Below, in pieces: positions 1 to 11,674 of a stretch of 64,000 bases of DNA. The DNA lies in assembly GCA_025738555.1 (NCBI GenBank), contig JAOVFP010000009.1:1426001-1490000 (forward strand). Direction: 5' to 3'. The position numbers and the translations under genes were made by a program. Numbering within the stretch: the stretch's first letter is position 1; each line of letters starts with the position of its first letter. This stretch comes from Cyathus striatus (lineage: Eukaryota > Basidiomycota > Agaricomycetes > Agaricales > Nidulariaceae). Below the pieces are notes generated by a model that did no database searches, was not told where the DNA came from, and saw only the letters and a list, made by a program, of their open reading frames with translations.

Positions 1-8
1 TATAGCAC

Positions 9-800
9 GTATATTGTCTAATTGTGATCCGCTCCAATTGGCCCCAATAATGGGCTTAATGATAAAGCTCAGTATATACATCAAACTTATCACAGAAATC
101 TAATCGAACATATGCATACTGCTAGTACCGGCATTTGCATGCCGAGCCGACCTCAGTATACTACCCCATCAACTAGTCAACCAGGACTCTCCAGGACTTT
201 AGGATCACAGGAACACCCACTATATCCCATCTGTTACTGTCAGTCAATCAGGAACCTGATGAAATCAGTGATTGTCACTTGCTCCAAGAACTTAGAAGTT
301 AGAAATGTGCTTTGATTCTTCAATACTATACCATGTACTAAGGGCTTCTAATACACGTTGCATTTCAAATTAAAAAGCCCAGGCGTAAGTATCGCTGTAC
401 CATAGCTATCATATGGAAGGTTACGGATATGTATTGTCTGTCTGATTGTGATCCGCTCCAATTAGCTTTTAGTAGTGGATGTATTGAATAGAACAAAGTA
501 TTCCATTGTAGCATATATGAATTTCACACATTATCCAGGTATCTACCTAATATTGTGTTGATGAATTGCACAGGATGTATACTTAATGGGCTATGGTACT
601 GAAATTTGCAGAATTAACTGACCTATATCCCACCAGTAAGTCAATCACGAACCTGATCAGTATGGTTATGTAACCTGCCCGAGTCTCGAGAATATGGTTT
701 GATTCTCAGTTAGTCAATCACGAACCATATGCTACCATATGCACCTTACATATGTAGAAGCACACTTTGATTCTTTGATATGACAAGTGTGAATGCTATT
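9..800. repeat. Diverged tandem duplication of about 420 bp
   Basis: Two copies of a block lie head to tail. The string ATTGTGATCCGCTCCAATT occurs near 21-40 and again near 447-466. The phrase GTCAATCA(G/C)GAACCTGAT occurs near 241-260 and near 643-660, followed in each copy by a diverged TTTGATTCT stretch. Spacing between matching points is about 400-425 bp. I see no coding potential. It could be the remnant of a duplicated transposon end. Confidence 0.5.
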
Positions 801-1261
801 GTTATACAATATTCATAGTACTTAGCAATAGGTATCTTCTAAACTAACAGGAAATTGTTGATTGATGGATGAACCTAGGCTCTATTGACAACTAACCAGT
901 ATGCTTGTATTAAGACATTTGGGCCATCTAAGTGAGATTCTGACCAGAACCAGCGATAGTGTAACAGCAGCCTCCAAAATATTTATTTCATAGGTTTCCT
1001 CAGAGTTTTTCTATGATCTGCAGACATATTTTTTAGGTACATTTCTGCAAACGCGTCAATGGGCCATGATCGAGGATATTCTGAGAGAACGGGGTAGATT
1101 GCTTGAACCTAGGTACAGATTTATCAAAACAATAAGGAGGTAATGTTGCTCAACACTTACGCTTTGTCGAAATAGAGTGATACTAGCTTCATCTGTTAGA
1201 TATTCTGGGTTGCACAGCTTCTTTGACAGCTGTCACTTGTTACCTGTCATACTTGACAGTT
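801..1261. other. Intergenic stretch, nothing recognised
   Basis: No plausible exon or repeat was seen here, nor in 1328-1628 between the 15-bp repeat and the first gene. The second part is C/T-rich around 1430-1550. Confidence 0.4.
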
Positions 1262-1327
1262 CTGTGATTGACAGATCCTTGATTGACAGATATGTGATTG
1301 ACAGATATGTGATTGACAGATTGACAG
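1262..1327. repeat. Tandem repeat, about 4 copies of a 15-mer
   Basis: The unit is approximately TGTGATTGACAGATA, with one variant copy (ATCCTTGATTG). It is followed by GACAGCTGTC, which is palindromic. It lies inside a short open frame that I judge to be chance. Confidence 0.75.
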
Positions 1328-1628
1328 CTGTCTGTTACCTTAGTTACATGGACCTTGGTTGGGACTTTGGTAGATACACTCAGTATATAAACACTCTGTA
1401 ACTTGATAGTAGTTAACAAGTTTCCTCCCCATCTGTGTCTGTGTCAGTGTTTGTGTTTGAGTCTTTGCTCCACTATCACCCTCTTTGCTCTTCATTATCC
1501 TCTATTCTCTCTCAACCACCCTCCTTATTCTTTGTTACTTCTGACATCATCCTGGTTAATAAAAGAAACCCTTCTATCCAGGTACTTCAGAACGATTGCA
1601 TGAATGAAATCCTAATACAAGAATTGAT

Positions 1629-4067
1629 TCAGAGACAAAACCTAGACATGAAGTCATGCACACAGACCTGAACTTCCTTGTAAAAGTCTTGTCTCCATCC
1701 CAGCATTTTCTTGAGTGACCACCCCCCGCCACTCGGATGTCCAAGAACACTGCTAGGTCGGTACAGTTTAGTGTGATCTTGTTGTCCAAGTTTGTTGACT
1801 TCATCAGGACTTGGCCGTTGATCCAGGTTATCAAGCGGTTCACTGACCAGACATTCAGTCCTTAGGGGTAAACCTGCCATACTCCTTGTACGTTGCGAAC
1901 TGTTAATGATTGATAGCAAAGTTAAGAACCGACATACCCTTGGAATCCTTTATCAGAGTCACCCATCTCATCTCCAGGTTTAGTTTCATAGAAATTGAAT
2001 AATTGCCTATTGGTAATTGTGCACTCCAGACCTGAGCTTGGTGTTTGCTCTGGAGAGAATTCTACACGATTTGTCAATGGAGGAAAATAAAGCTTTTCCA
2101 TTGACATTGAAAAGTAGAGTGGATGGCTTCTGTCTCGGAGTGCGATGTAGTGAGCTAAGTCGTGGCTGGGGAAGTTGGAAGGTCATGATTCAGCATCCTA
2201 GAAGATGTATCGAAGATACGAGATATGTCCATCACTTCCGAGTGTTGCACATGGTACTACCATGCTTTGATGCATCTGATCATTTATCAGAAACCGTGAT
2301 ATGTGTATTTTTCTACCTAATTTGATCTGCCTTCCATTGCCTTCCTACTATCGTAGCGAATTCAATGGATACTTCTCTCAAATGCCCAGCCAACTCATGC
2401 GCTTCCTCTTCACGACGCAGCTCATGCAGACCATAGTAGAACCAAAGAATTAACATCAACAAAAATGCCAGAACCATCCCCCACACAAAAAGAATAATCA
2501 TCTTTAGGAGAGCGACACAATAGCTTACGCATGCACAGAGGTACCCATCCTGACGGCAAGATATCATCAATAAATTCAAAACAAATGACTGATCGTTACC
2601 TTGGGGCTTTTCCATATGATAATAGTGGGCCGTACATCCCCTGGTTCCGAGGATGCACTTGCTATATACTGGGAACCATGCTTAGAAGAACAGTACTGGT
2701 ACCTGACGTCAGCATATATTATAAAATAAGTTTATATTTGTGACAAACTGCAACTGCTTGAACCGCCATTGGCACTTTATTATAAACTGTTAGTCTTTAT
2801 AATTTCCATGCTTACTAAGGACACATACAAAATCTGTCATGGGCTAAGGCGGACACTCTCTTCTTGGTTTGTAGGTCCCAAAGACAGACTTCTCCTGTAT
2901 CACTTCCACTTACAATGTATCAATCGGATAAAGTGAAAGCCATCTGCATAACGAAGTTATGGTTCATGTGTAATTTCAGTTTTCCTGTCCAAGTAAGCCG
3001 ATCAGCAAGGTCATAGATATCAATTCCATCCACCAGATTCCAAATCAGTAACACTCTTGAGCTCTCAGACCAAGTTATGTTTCCTCTAAAATCAACGAAT
3101 GGTCACTCTCAGTCATTTATATTAGGGATTACTGTATGGTACACTCACATTCTCCTCTCCACTTTGTAACGCCATGATAATCGCTGTGGTTTCACCACAT
3201 CCCAAGAGACACTATGGCCCATGTTAGCTACTAATACTAGTGGAAGGTAGACTTGAAGACTTACATCTCCTTCGTATCCAAATATCCAACCATCACAGAC
3301 TGACTGTTATTGTAAAAGATAACAGATCAAGGTAAGCCTCTTCGATTATGAGGTATATCACAGGCTCCACTTGATCAAGATTGAAGCACATGAGATGAGG
3401 GATCACTGAAAGCTTTGCGCCCATCATATGTGAGCAAATGAAATTTTGCTATATTTTATAAAATAAGATGATAGATCATTTATAATTATGCTCAGGGGAA
3501 ACAGTCAACTTACCATTGTTTTCGTCAGTGACAACTGACAGCAGACAGCATTTACCTCTTCCCACTACAGCCAATTGCATATCTACTGAGTCCATATCTT
3601 CTATTGGGGTATCGAGCACTGTGATAGCACAGCACAGTTCAAATGCTGACTAGTGAATAAGTCAGAAGGGTCAAAAGAAGTTACATAGGTATAAGTGAGT
3701 ACCCACTTTGTGCTTTGCCATAGTTTCAACGTGCCATCCGACCTGCCTGACACAAGAAATACTGTCTGAGAACAATGAGGATGTTTGATCCACAACATGC
3801 ACACAACCTGCCCCTGCCTTGTGCTAATTCTTTGAATCTTCTTCCCAGAGTCGACATTCCAGAGCATAATATAACCATCATCCGCTGGATATCAATTAAT
3901 ACAATTATAACGGTAATCCTAACATGAAATCGTTGTATGTTACCTCTGCTGGCAAGGATATCTCCCTCAGGAGAGAATCACAAGAAATTATCTGCCCGGA
4001 AATGCCTGTAACAAGTCAATGCATGATAATACTGAGGAGCCTCATTCGCAGGTGTAACTTCCGACAT
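1629..4067 (-). pseudogene. WD40-repeat protein with C-terminal membrane anchor, decayed copy
   Basis: Multi-exon gene on the minus strand, paralogous to the gene at 5999-7512. Recognisable pieces in order: start MSEV at 4067; a WD blade at 3600-3867 (ALWIKHP-type loop, then SDGTLKLWQ); DMDSVDMQLAVVGRG at about 3500-3600; VIFYNNSQSVMVGYLDTKE near 3290; SVSWDVVKPQRLSWR near 3190; SGSDTGEVCLWDL near 2890; HGSQYIASAS near 2680; then a hydrophobic segment (MIILFVWGMVLAFLLMLIL, near 2500). The tail contains HPLYFSMSMEKLYFPP, NFYETKPGDE and GQQDHTKLYRPSSVLGHPS and ends at 1629. Two lesions were seen: loss of one base near 3976, where the frame jumps between GQIISCD and FSPEGDILAS, and an in-frame TGA at 2920-2922. 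WD40 propellers are interaction scaffolds; the anchor places this one at a membrane. The role is unknown. The last exons could belong to a separate gene. Confidence 0.6.
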
Positions 4068-4479
4068 AAGAGCTGCAAGGAATCAAATTTGAAGAACGTA
4101 GTCAGGTGAGAACCCAGGTACTCTCACCTGCATCCTTTAACCAGTTTACAAATAACCTTCAACTCATCTTCGCCACTCATCTTGGAAACATGCGAAAACA
4201 CACATTTATTATCTAGGGCCTTGACCAAGGCAAGATGCTCCGGATGCACATCTTTTCGTGCTCATGTAAAAAACATGGCTACAGAAAGATACACCAGCCG
4301 AGACGAAAATGATCAATGATCCATGACTTCAAAACTGTTATGCATTAAGTTATCATTCAGTACTAAGTGTGTACAATAAAGGTCATTGAATTTGAACTCG
4401 ATACAGTAAAGTTAATCTTGATCTGTAGCTTTAAGTAAGCTCATAAATTAGTTATGATTTAGGTGGACGGAATTAGGCC

Positions 4480-5085
4480 ACCAACCTTGTTGAGTGGGTT
4501 GTCCTCAATAGCTATATGTTTTGATCGTTTGCACAGTAACCCACCCAGGAACTCCATTCACAAGACTTAGGTGATATTTGGCCAATTTGGGATGTGGGTG
4601 CCTGGATCTCACAACCTGCCAATTACGGGTTTCCTCCATCATCTATGCCTGTAACTCACCTTTACCAAATGAGTGGAGATATATGTCCCCTGGGATTGCT
4701 GTGGTATTCGAATCTGGTAGAGGTGCTTCAATTCAAGAATTACCAGTGGATTCAAACCAGCCCAATGTTTCATGGATTCCGCGGATCTTGCGCTCTTTCT
4801 GGGATGAGGATGTGATATATTCTTATCAACTTTTGGTAAGGCAATCGGGGGTGTGTATGGAGGTTCGCAGACTCACCAATGTCAGACCCGTGTCCTGGGG
4901 GTCTTATTACTCGGTAAGGAGTTTGTGACCATAGACCATTAACACGGGCAATGGAGTTACACTCCGGCCCTGTGAAAGCAGCCCTCTGCAAAGCTCCCTC
5001 AAGATTATCCTCAGGTACTGGCATCAAAGGTGAAGAACTATCATCTGAAGCTGGGTCTTGAACAATTGGGACATTAATCTGAGCA
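4480..5085 (-). pseudogene. Remnant of an unrecognised fungal protein
   Basis: Between the two WD40 genes, minus-strand pieces read as protein: PLMPVPEDNLEGALQRAAF near 5020, RKIRGIHETLGWFESTGNS near 4790, an in-frame TGA, DSNTTAIPGDIYLHSFGK near 4700, then NWQVVRSRHPHPKLAKYHL and VPGWVTV near 4520-4620. The last piece resembles the WVT-ended tails of some hypothetical Agaricomycete proteins, but I cannot name the family. The pieces do not join in one frame, so this is probably a relic. A plus-strand frame at 4578-4928 covers the same bases and I take it as a shadow. Confidence 0.3.
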
Positions 5086-5878
5086 TTATATGAGCCATTT
5101 AAATGTGATATTTAGTGATTGTATGCAACATATTTACCTGGAGCCACTTAGCATGCTTGTTTCGTGTGGTTCTATCCATCAGTGTGAAAGATTGATGGTG
5201 AATGGGTATCTCCTAATTCTTTCAATATTCTGACAGCAAAGTCGGCAATGATATAAATCAACATATGTCTTGCTCAATAGCACATTTGCCTCTGTGAGGA
5301 ATATGTGCACTGCTCTGCAACTTGAATAACACAGTAGTATTAACCATGACACGCAGAGAAGATGGGAGGATGGTGAACAAAAAGTGAATTTCTACAGATT
5401 GATTCCTACTTATAACAAATTCCCGAAATGCACTGGAATTTAACAAAGGAAAGGTATAAATTATTATTATTAATAAGATGTTCAATCCCATTACTGTGGG
5501 CATGTGAGCAATGAGAGGATAGCATGGCTAGCATGGCGTGTCATGCATTTATGATTGCCAATCAAGTTGATATTTTTGCATGCCTCATTGTAGCCACATC
5601 ATGTTGGCTAGAACTTGTTTAAACAGGAATAAGCGTACTATGTAGACAGCTCATTTATGAGGGGTACAGCTACGTCTAGTACAAGATATCCATCTCTCTA
5701 TTTTCAGCTTCAAGCCACTCCAACGCATGGTCTCTCAGTTTTGTGGACAAATGATTAAGAAATTGTTGCATGTAACTTGAGAGCAACAAGTATCTGTAGT
5801 AGATATGAATCGAAGCCCAGTGGCTGAAATCTTTAGCATAATGCCATGTTGAAAATAGTGGATACAATTGCAAGTTTG
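5086..5878. other. Spacer between WD40 loci, nothing recognised
   Basis: AT-rich. Small minus-strand frames (5258-5503, 5676-5882) lack a family signature and their start codons are unsupported. Confidence 0.4.
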
Positions 5879-5998
5879 TCAACTACCCTCGATAACATTA
5901 GTTAAATGGAGCAGGAATCCAACACACATACTTATGCTAGTGGTATAGGAACGATAAAAAATGATTAAAATGACAGCTCCTATCATGATCACAAAGCC

Positions 5999-7512
5999 TC
6001 ATTGAGCTACTTCATCATTGGTCAGAATCTTTGATGGGTGTTTGAAATCAAATCATCATAAATCTAAATCCTGATAAAACATACATGTGTAAGATTGACA
6101 ACTTCTTCTATGTGTTCTCGCATGCTTCTTTCTGTATGAGGAAGTTGTTTAAAATCACTTAATTATGTATGACATAACATTAACTTGCCAACTGCACCAT
6201 CCCATACATTAACTTGCAGTATCTTATCAGCTGTTGCTGCGGCAATGATCTCTCGGTCTTCGATTTGAATGCACTGTTGAAGAGTGACGTCAATAATAAA
6301 ACAAGGCAGTAAAAGACCTCTTACAGCTAAGGCTTTGACGAAGGCCCCTGGATATTGATAGCATTAGTGTTTTGAGTCATGAAATGGATGTAGTATGTAA
6401 AGTAAATACTTGCCATTCTCCAATGTTTGTAGCACCGCTCCAGAGCACACACTCCAAATGTTAATATGCCCATCGTGTGAGCCACATGCCACATGATGAC
6501 CATTGTTTAGAAATATGGCTGTGACAGGCTCGTTGCGTGATTTATTCGTCATGATATGGAACTTCTTCACAAATTGTAGTTTGTTGATTGAATAAACAGC
6601 CATCCCGCCTTCAAGGTGGGATATCAGTATATACTGACAATCCTGGGATAAAGATGAGTAGCCTCTATATTCAGAAGTATATTTTATTAAGGATATCGAA
6701 GGCAGTGGTAGAAACGACAGTGAGGCTTACAAAAATCGGAAAGCTGGAGTTATCCTCCATAGTTTCACATTTTCGGTCAGGTTCCAGCAGCTAATAAATA
6801 GATATTAGAATAAGATTTATTTATATAAAATTTAGATCAGTGTACACAATACTGTGATTAAGATACATGACAATAAGTTTTGTATCATTGTTGATGAGAT
6901 GAAGAGAGCGGCCACAGATGTGAGTATCTTCATCATCATCATTCTCCAGAGACCTTGCATCCGGTTTAGGGAGAATATTAGTTGTTGAAAAGTGCTCTGA
7001 AATAGGTCAGGTACAACAAAAGTCAAAGTGGTCGAATACACACTACTAGTTAGCTTGGTGGCGATATGTATTTCAGGTCCGACTGCAAGGGCTACCAGCT
7101 GGCCAGATCTACTGACTTCAATAGAGTATCCAGGAGCATCCCGAAGTCCAGTCAGTATTTCAGAGCCAGGACTCTATAATTTGGTTCTACTGTGTGTCAA
7201 ATTCAATGAACCAGAGCAATATAAACATACATTGAAATCATTGATGTAGAAAGTTCCACACAGACACCTGCAGTAAATTTTGCAGCGATGGGCCAGATCC
7301 CAAGCAAGTGATATAACAGGTGAATGCATCTGAATGCGATGAAGAACATCTCCAGTGTTAACGCCATAGATAATTACCAGTCCATCCTCACTACTGCTAG
7401 CCAAGTATTCCCCAGTTGGAGAGAATTTCAGAACATTGACCGAATCTTCATTATCTTTTCTGTGGGACCAGGTACTCAAATAGGTGGGATCCATCAGTGA
7501 GTGTGTTGGCAT
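5999..7512 (-). CDS. WD40-repeat protein, nine-exon model
   Basis: Exons by eye: 7231-7512, 7044-7173, 6846-6996, 6731-6790, 6414-6664, 6325-6347, 6189-6273, 6085-6131, 5999-6028. They join in frame to about 352 residues. WD signatures: VNVLKFSPTGEYLASSSEDG in exon 1; NDTKLIVMYLNH spliced to SIVCWNL across exons 3-4; SQDCQYILISHLEGGMAVYS then VACGSHDGHINIWS in exon 5; AAATADKILQVNVWDGAV in exon 7. Introns are 47-75 bp. Introns 5 and 7 use GC donors (GCAAGT); with GT donors the frame breaks. After the TGA at 5999-6001 the same frame continues to 5879 with a strong hydrophobic stretch (GFVIMIGAVILIIFYRS), so the stop appears to remove a membrane anchor that its neighbour has. The product is a WD40 scaffold of unknown partner. 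The splice model is inferred, not shown by transcripts. Confidence 0.65.
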
Positions 7513-8168
7513 TGTGTATCACACCCAAATGGTCAATTTAGCATATATATCCTGATGAGTCAACAACATGCATGAATCCAGAGGATCTCCTCAATTGCAA
7601 GGAGTTGCCACGTCAGAGCATATGTGATTACCAAGATAGATGTGACATTAAATGTGAGCAATCAGAGTTCTTCGTTAGCGGTCTTGAACTTTACAATCAG
7701 AACATCAAATCAAGATATCAACTCCTTGCAAACAGGAGACATGTGCCCCGGTGAAGCATGACCCCCTTGTGTCCTTATCTTTCACCTTGTCTGGGTGTCA
7801 CTGTACCACATGAAGAAATCCTTGTGCACCTTCCTTAGCGGCATGTGTTAACTTGTGCAAGATAGATGGGTTTGTTTTTTTTTTTTTTCAGTATTTCCAA
7901 GTGGTCGGCTTGTGTCCTGTAGCCTGTCTATAGAAAGGCCAGGCAACCATTACTGAGTTAGGTATCTGAGGATTGTCCTTGACCAATGTGTATGTTTTTT
8001 CGATCATAATTACTCATTATGCTAATAATTTACAGTGCCAATAATTAGAGATCTTAGATTGAAAATGGCTGACTTGACATAACAAAGGAATTAGAGACGA
8101 AGACGCTAGGAAAACGAAACCCCCCGTAACCTCGAAATTCTCCCACTATCAGCGACCATAAGTAAATC
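7513..8168. other. Intergenic stretch with a T-run
   Basis: No exon recognised. A run of about 14 T lies at 7875-7888. The ORF at 7572-7754 has no family signature. Confidence 0.4.
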
Positions 8169-8563
8169 TCACAAAATCTTTTGAAGTAAATCATGACGAT
8201 ATATAGTAAAGTGCACTAGCAGTGCTAACATTGATGAAGATATTGACATGGATACCGGATGGAGTAACACTGCAGCTATAGTAACTCCGGGTAGTAAAAG
8301 CATGGTACAAGATGTGCGTAGAACGTGTCCTATATCATTTATGCATAAATTTAGTTGAGCGACTACCATTGCATTGGTCATATCCAGCCGGTCGATGTTG
8401 ATGAAGATCCGGGAATTTCAAATGATATGGTGCATAGAGCCAAACATAGTGCGTTCTTAGGCTCACGAGTTTTTTTTCTTTGAAGTACGAGCCAGGTGAA
8501 AAACGCCACATTGACAGCATATCCCATCCAAATGATACCGAACACACAATAAAGGGGCTTCAC
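8169..8563 (-). CDS. Hydrophobic protein fragments, possible membrane protein remnant
   Basis: Two overlapping minus-strand frames are rich in hydrophobic residues: CVFGIIWMGYAVNVAFFTWL followed by basic LQRKKTREPK at 8430-8563, and TMLLLPGVTIAAVLLHP with LALLVHFTIY at 8169-8381. They are offset by one base, so an intron or a frameshift would be needed to join them. They sit head to head with the gene starting at 8573. They may be the C-terminal tail of another WD40/membrane-anchor gene, like the two to the left, but no WD blade is visible. Could be chance. Confidence 0.25.
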
Positions 8564-8572
8564 TCACATGAG

Positions 8573-11065
8573 ATGGACAATTTTGCAGGGTGTGCTGAAA
8601 CACCATTTCAAGCAATCAAGGTATGTAGTTAACAGATGTATATCGTAATTCTTTTTATTTATTAGTAATGCCTGTATTTAGGGAACACTTGCAAAGTTAT
8701 TTGGATCAGGATTAAGGAGAAGTAATAATATGGTGACCAGAGAGGACAACCACGCAGATAGCAAAGAAGCGTCAAAGGGGGCTCAACACGAAGGGGGTGA
8801 AACTGTGAAGTTACCCGAACTGGAGGACTTCACCTTTACTTCAAAGGTAGACAACACATCCACAGTTCCAGCCAAGAAAGATAATCCTATGAGCATTGCA
8901 TCGGAGACATTTAAGTTGACTGATGTCAGTGGTAGTACTACAGAAAGCTTGACTGAAACAGATATGGGGGGAAGCGACAAAACAATAAAATAGCCTGAGG
9001 TCTTTATATGCTTCTATTTTTGTTTAAATTGCCATCATTAACTCAACTGAAAACCAGCAGACTGGGGCTGGATCTCTTCGACGCTCTAAGTGGGTCAAAG
9101 CAGTGATCATAAAAGGTAAACATGGCAAGAAAGAAGAAAGGTCGAAGAAACCCACAAAGAGGACAAAAATGAAAGGGAAAGGGGGGGGGGAAAGGGAAAG
9201 GGAAAGAAAAGCAGAAACCTGTAGATAGCCAGGCATCTCCCGTAGGGAATTTCATTAACTGTTTATTCAGATCCTACTAAAACATATTTAGGGAACCACT
9301 GAAGAAGTTCTAAAGTCAATCTTCAATTCAAACCCCCTTCCCAAACCTGCAAGTTTGCAATACAAAGAGGCACGTGAAAGTGAAACAGAAATGGAAGCTG
9401 ACAGTGAGTATCCCAGAATGGATTCATCTCGCGATCCTAGTCAGCGTGAGGATAGTGGGGCAGAAGAAGTTATCTTGGAGTCAGCGCAGTGTGACAAGGT
9501 ACCAATGTTCACTGATTTTTGCCGATGACCATCATTCTAATCGTATTTGATAGCTGGACGGTAACAAGAGCATAAATCCAATGGATTTGGACCCTTTGGA
9601 ATATATTAATGAGGAAGTTGGTGATGGTACGAAAGAAATACAATCAGTGCAGACAGACAAGGTGCATTCACTGATATTGTTCCAAGTGCTTCATTCTAAC
9701 ATAATTGATAGCTGGATGGTACCAACACCACAGTTCCAATGGATTTGGATGCTTTGGTATGTATTTACTTTCATAAAGGCATTCAACACTTTAATCATAA
9801 TTAATAGCCTAGCAGTAGCAGCCAACAGAAACTAGGCCCTCGGTCATCAGGTGCCAAGGTGCCACCGATCGTTGATTGGAATGGATTTCAGATACGTCCA
9901 CAAGTGACTAACGAATCAGCATTCCAGCCCCCAAATCCTGCCCCCAAATTCTACTGGCTGAATATATTTAATAGGCCTAGTAAAGCTCCCACTCCCACAG
10001 ATGATGCCATACCCAGCCAACAGCCAAATCCAGCTCCCATAAATGACACCACAGTCAACCAACCACCAAATCCCACTCCCTCTAAGTCGACTGCAGCCAC
10101 TAAACAGTCAAATCCTACTCCTGTTCAAATCGCTACAGCTGTCAAAAAGCCAAGTATCCAGAATGATCCTGGAATGACACCCCCGTTAAACATTGGTAAT
10201 TTTATCACCGCTATAAGTCATCAGTTCAACACATTTCACGAAGATCAGAAACAATATAACGATAACAGTGCTTCGGAGTTGAAGAAACAGAAAGAAAAAG
10301 AATATGAATCATTCAAGGCATTACTCCGTCAAGAGCAAAAGAAGACGGCTCATATCGTATCAGACATGATAGAACGTGAGCAACGTTGGCAAGAAGATGA
10401 GTTTAGAGCCTTGCTGAAAAATAGAGAAGTGGAAAGGCAGCATGATAGAGTGTTATTGGGTGAGGCTTTGAAACATCAAGTGGAGCAGTACGAATCGTCA
10501 GTGAGGTCAACAGTCAAAGGACTTTTGTCAACAGGTCTGTCTTATCGAAGATCAACCAATTGTGGGCGGTTATTGATTGCTTCCTACAGGTGGAAGTGTT
10601 CCCAGAGAGTCTCCGTCATTGAGTAGGGTGCCTCGTAGTGATCACATTCCCAACTTAGCATCTTCAGGAACGGGCTTGCACAGGAAGATCATTTGCACTA
10701 AGGAACAAGTGCCTTTGAAAAATGATCCCAGAAGAAGCTTCTTTCTGGTGCATCAGTACTCTTATTTTAAATGTTTGCTGTCGTTAAAGCAATTGTAGGA
10801 AGCAATTCATATGCATATCAAGCATCTACTTGGAATGAAGAAAGACCAGAGATATGATGCAGAGTTATTTGACAGATTCACCCCATTAACAGATGAAGAG
10901 CTTGAGAAATATAACGATCGTGATATAGGGTTCCCACCAATAATGGCCAATGACTTCTGCATCAACTTCTTGAAGACAATAACCATCCTGTTCAACATTG
11001 AAGCTGCTGATGTTGTAGTGGAAGACTTCCTTGGGGCTGCCAAATGTGGCATGTATACATATTAC
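8573..11065 (+). pseudogene. Pro-rich/coiled-coil protein gene truncated by an LTR
   Basis: Spliced gene of unknown family. Exons by eye: 8573-8620 (MDNFAG start), 8682-8993, 9292-9498, 9554-9661, 9712-9756, 9808-10534, 10590-10747, 10799-11065. Most introns are phase 0 and 50-60 bp. Residues in order: acidic Ser/Thr-rich N-terminus, a Pro/Asn/Thr-rich segment with repeated PNP(A/T)P motifs, then a charged helical stretch (ELKKQKEKEYESFKALLRQE) likely to form a coiled coil, and a globular end (HIKHLLGMKK, TPLTDEELEKY). An in-frame TAG at 8991-8993 breaks the model between exons 2 and 3 (or marks a missed splice). The last exon runs directly into the solo LTR at 11066, so the true C-terminus is absent. 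Exons 9554-9661 and 9712-9756 are a duplicated pair. Function unknown. Confidence 0.55.
9121..9215 (+). repeat. Purine-rich intronic tract
   Basis: Almost only A and G, including a run of about 11-12 G near 9180-9191 and GGGAAA repeats. It lies in the presumed intron 8994-9291 of the preceding gene model. Confidence 0.7.
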
Positions 11066-11674
11066 TGTCATATCCGTGACAATCCCTGTACCATTGGAGT
11101 CAACTCCGGGTTTACTCCGCTTTTAGTACATTTCCTCCAGACTATGTATACTTGTTATATATCGAACTCTTCCTTACTAATGTTTACTTGTAACTGTTTA
11201 CTTGTTCCTTCCCTTTAATATTACTACCTCGTTCTCCGGCTGCGGCCATTTCTCCTATGACTATAATCTAGAGGCGTACTACTAGTTTACCATGTTCTAC
11301 ATTTCATGGAGTTTACTTAACCCTAGGATGCCACATACCCATGGGCATTACTCCATATGCATTCAGACAAAGTAGTTTACTATATAAACTACTCCTGTAA
11401 TGTAGATAGACTTCAGTTTCAAATCAACTACGTTTACACCCTTCTCCCACTTGGGCCTTGAGCCAACTCCGCTATTTTGCCACTTACTCCGCTTTGTTCT
11501 AAATACGGAACTGGAAGTCCAAGGGGTGCAACACACAAGTTGAAGCCAATGTTCCACTACTCCTGTAGTTGTTCATCATCTCCGCACACCCTACTAATGT
11601 TGTACAAGTTACTCCGCTATTAGACTATCTACTCCGAGGTTCTTGTCCTTAGTGGAATAGAACAGGACATGACA
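11066..11674 (+). mobile_element. Solo LTR of the Ty3/gypsy family at 14167-23123
   Basis: 609 bp, beginning TGTCATATCC and ending GGACATGACA, in the opposite orientation to the full element. It matches the full element's LTRs along its whole length, including the TATATAAA box and AGTTTCAAAT start motif. Flanking pentamers differ (ATTAC left, GGTTC right), so no target duplication remains. It interrupts the last exon of the gene to its left. Confidence 0.9.

Noticed and set aside
1177..1401. ORF with DRYVIDR-like repeats
   Set aside because: The repeats are simply the 15-bp DNA tandem repeat translated; no further coding evidence.
4578..4928. Plus-strand ORF of 116 codons
   Set aside because: It lies opposite minus-strand pieces that read more like protein (NWQVVRSRHPHP, VPGWVTV); taken as a shadow.
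5676..5882. Minus-strand ORF as a NACHT-associated helical domain
   Set aside because: A weak W.H....WLE pattern only; no P-loop or flanking exon supports it.
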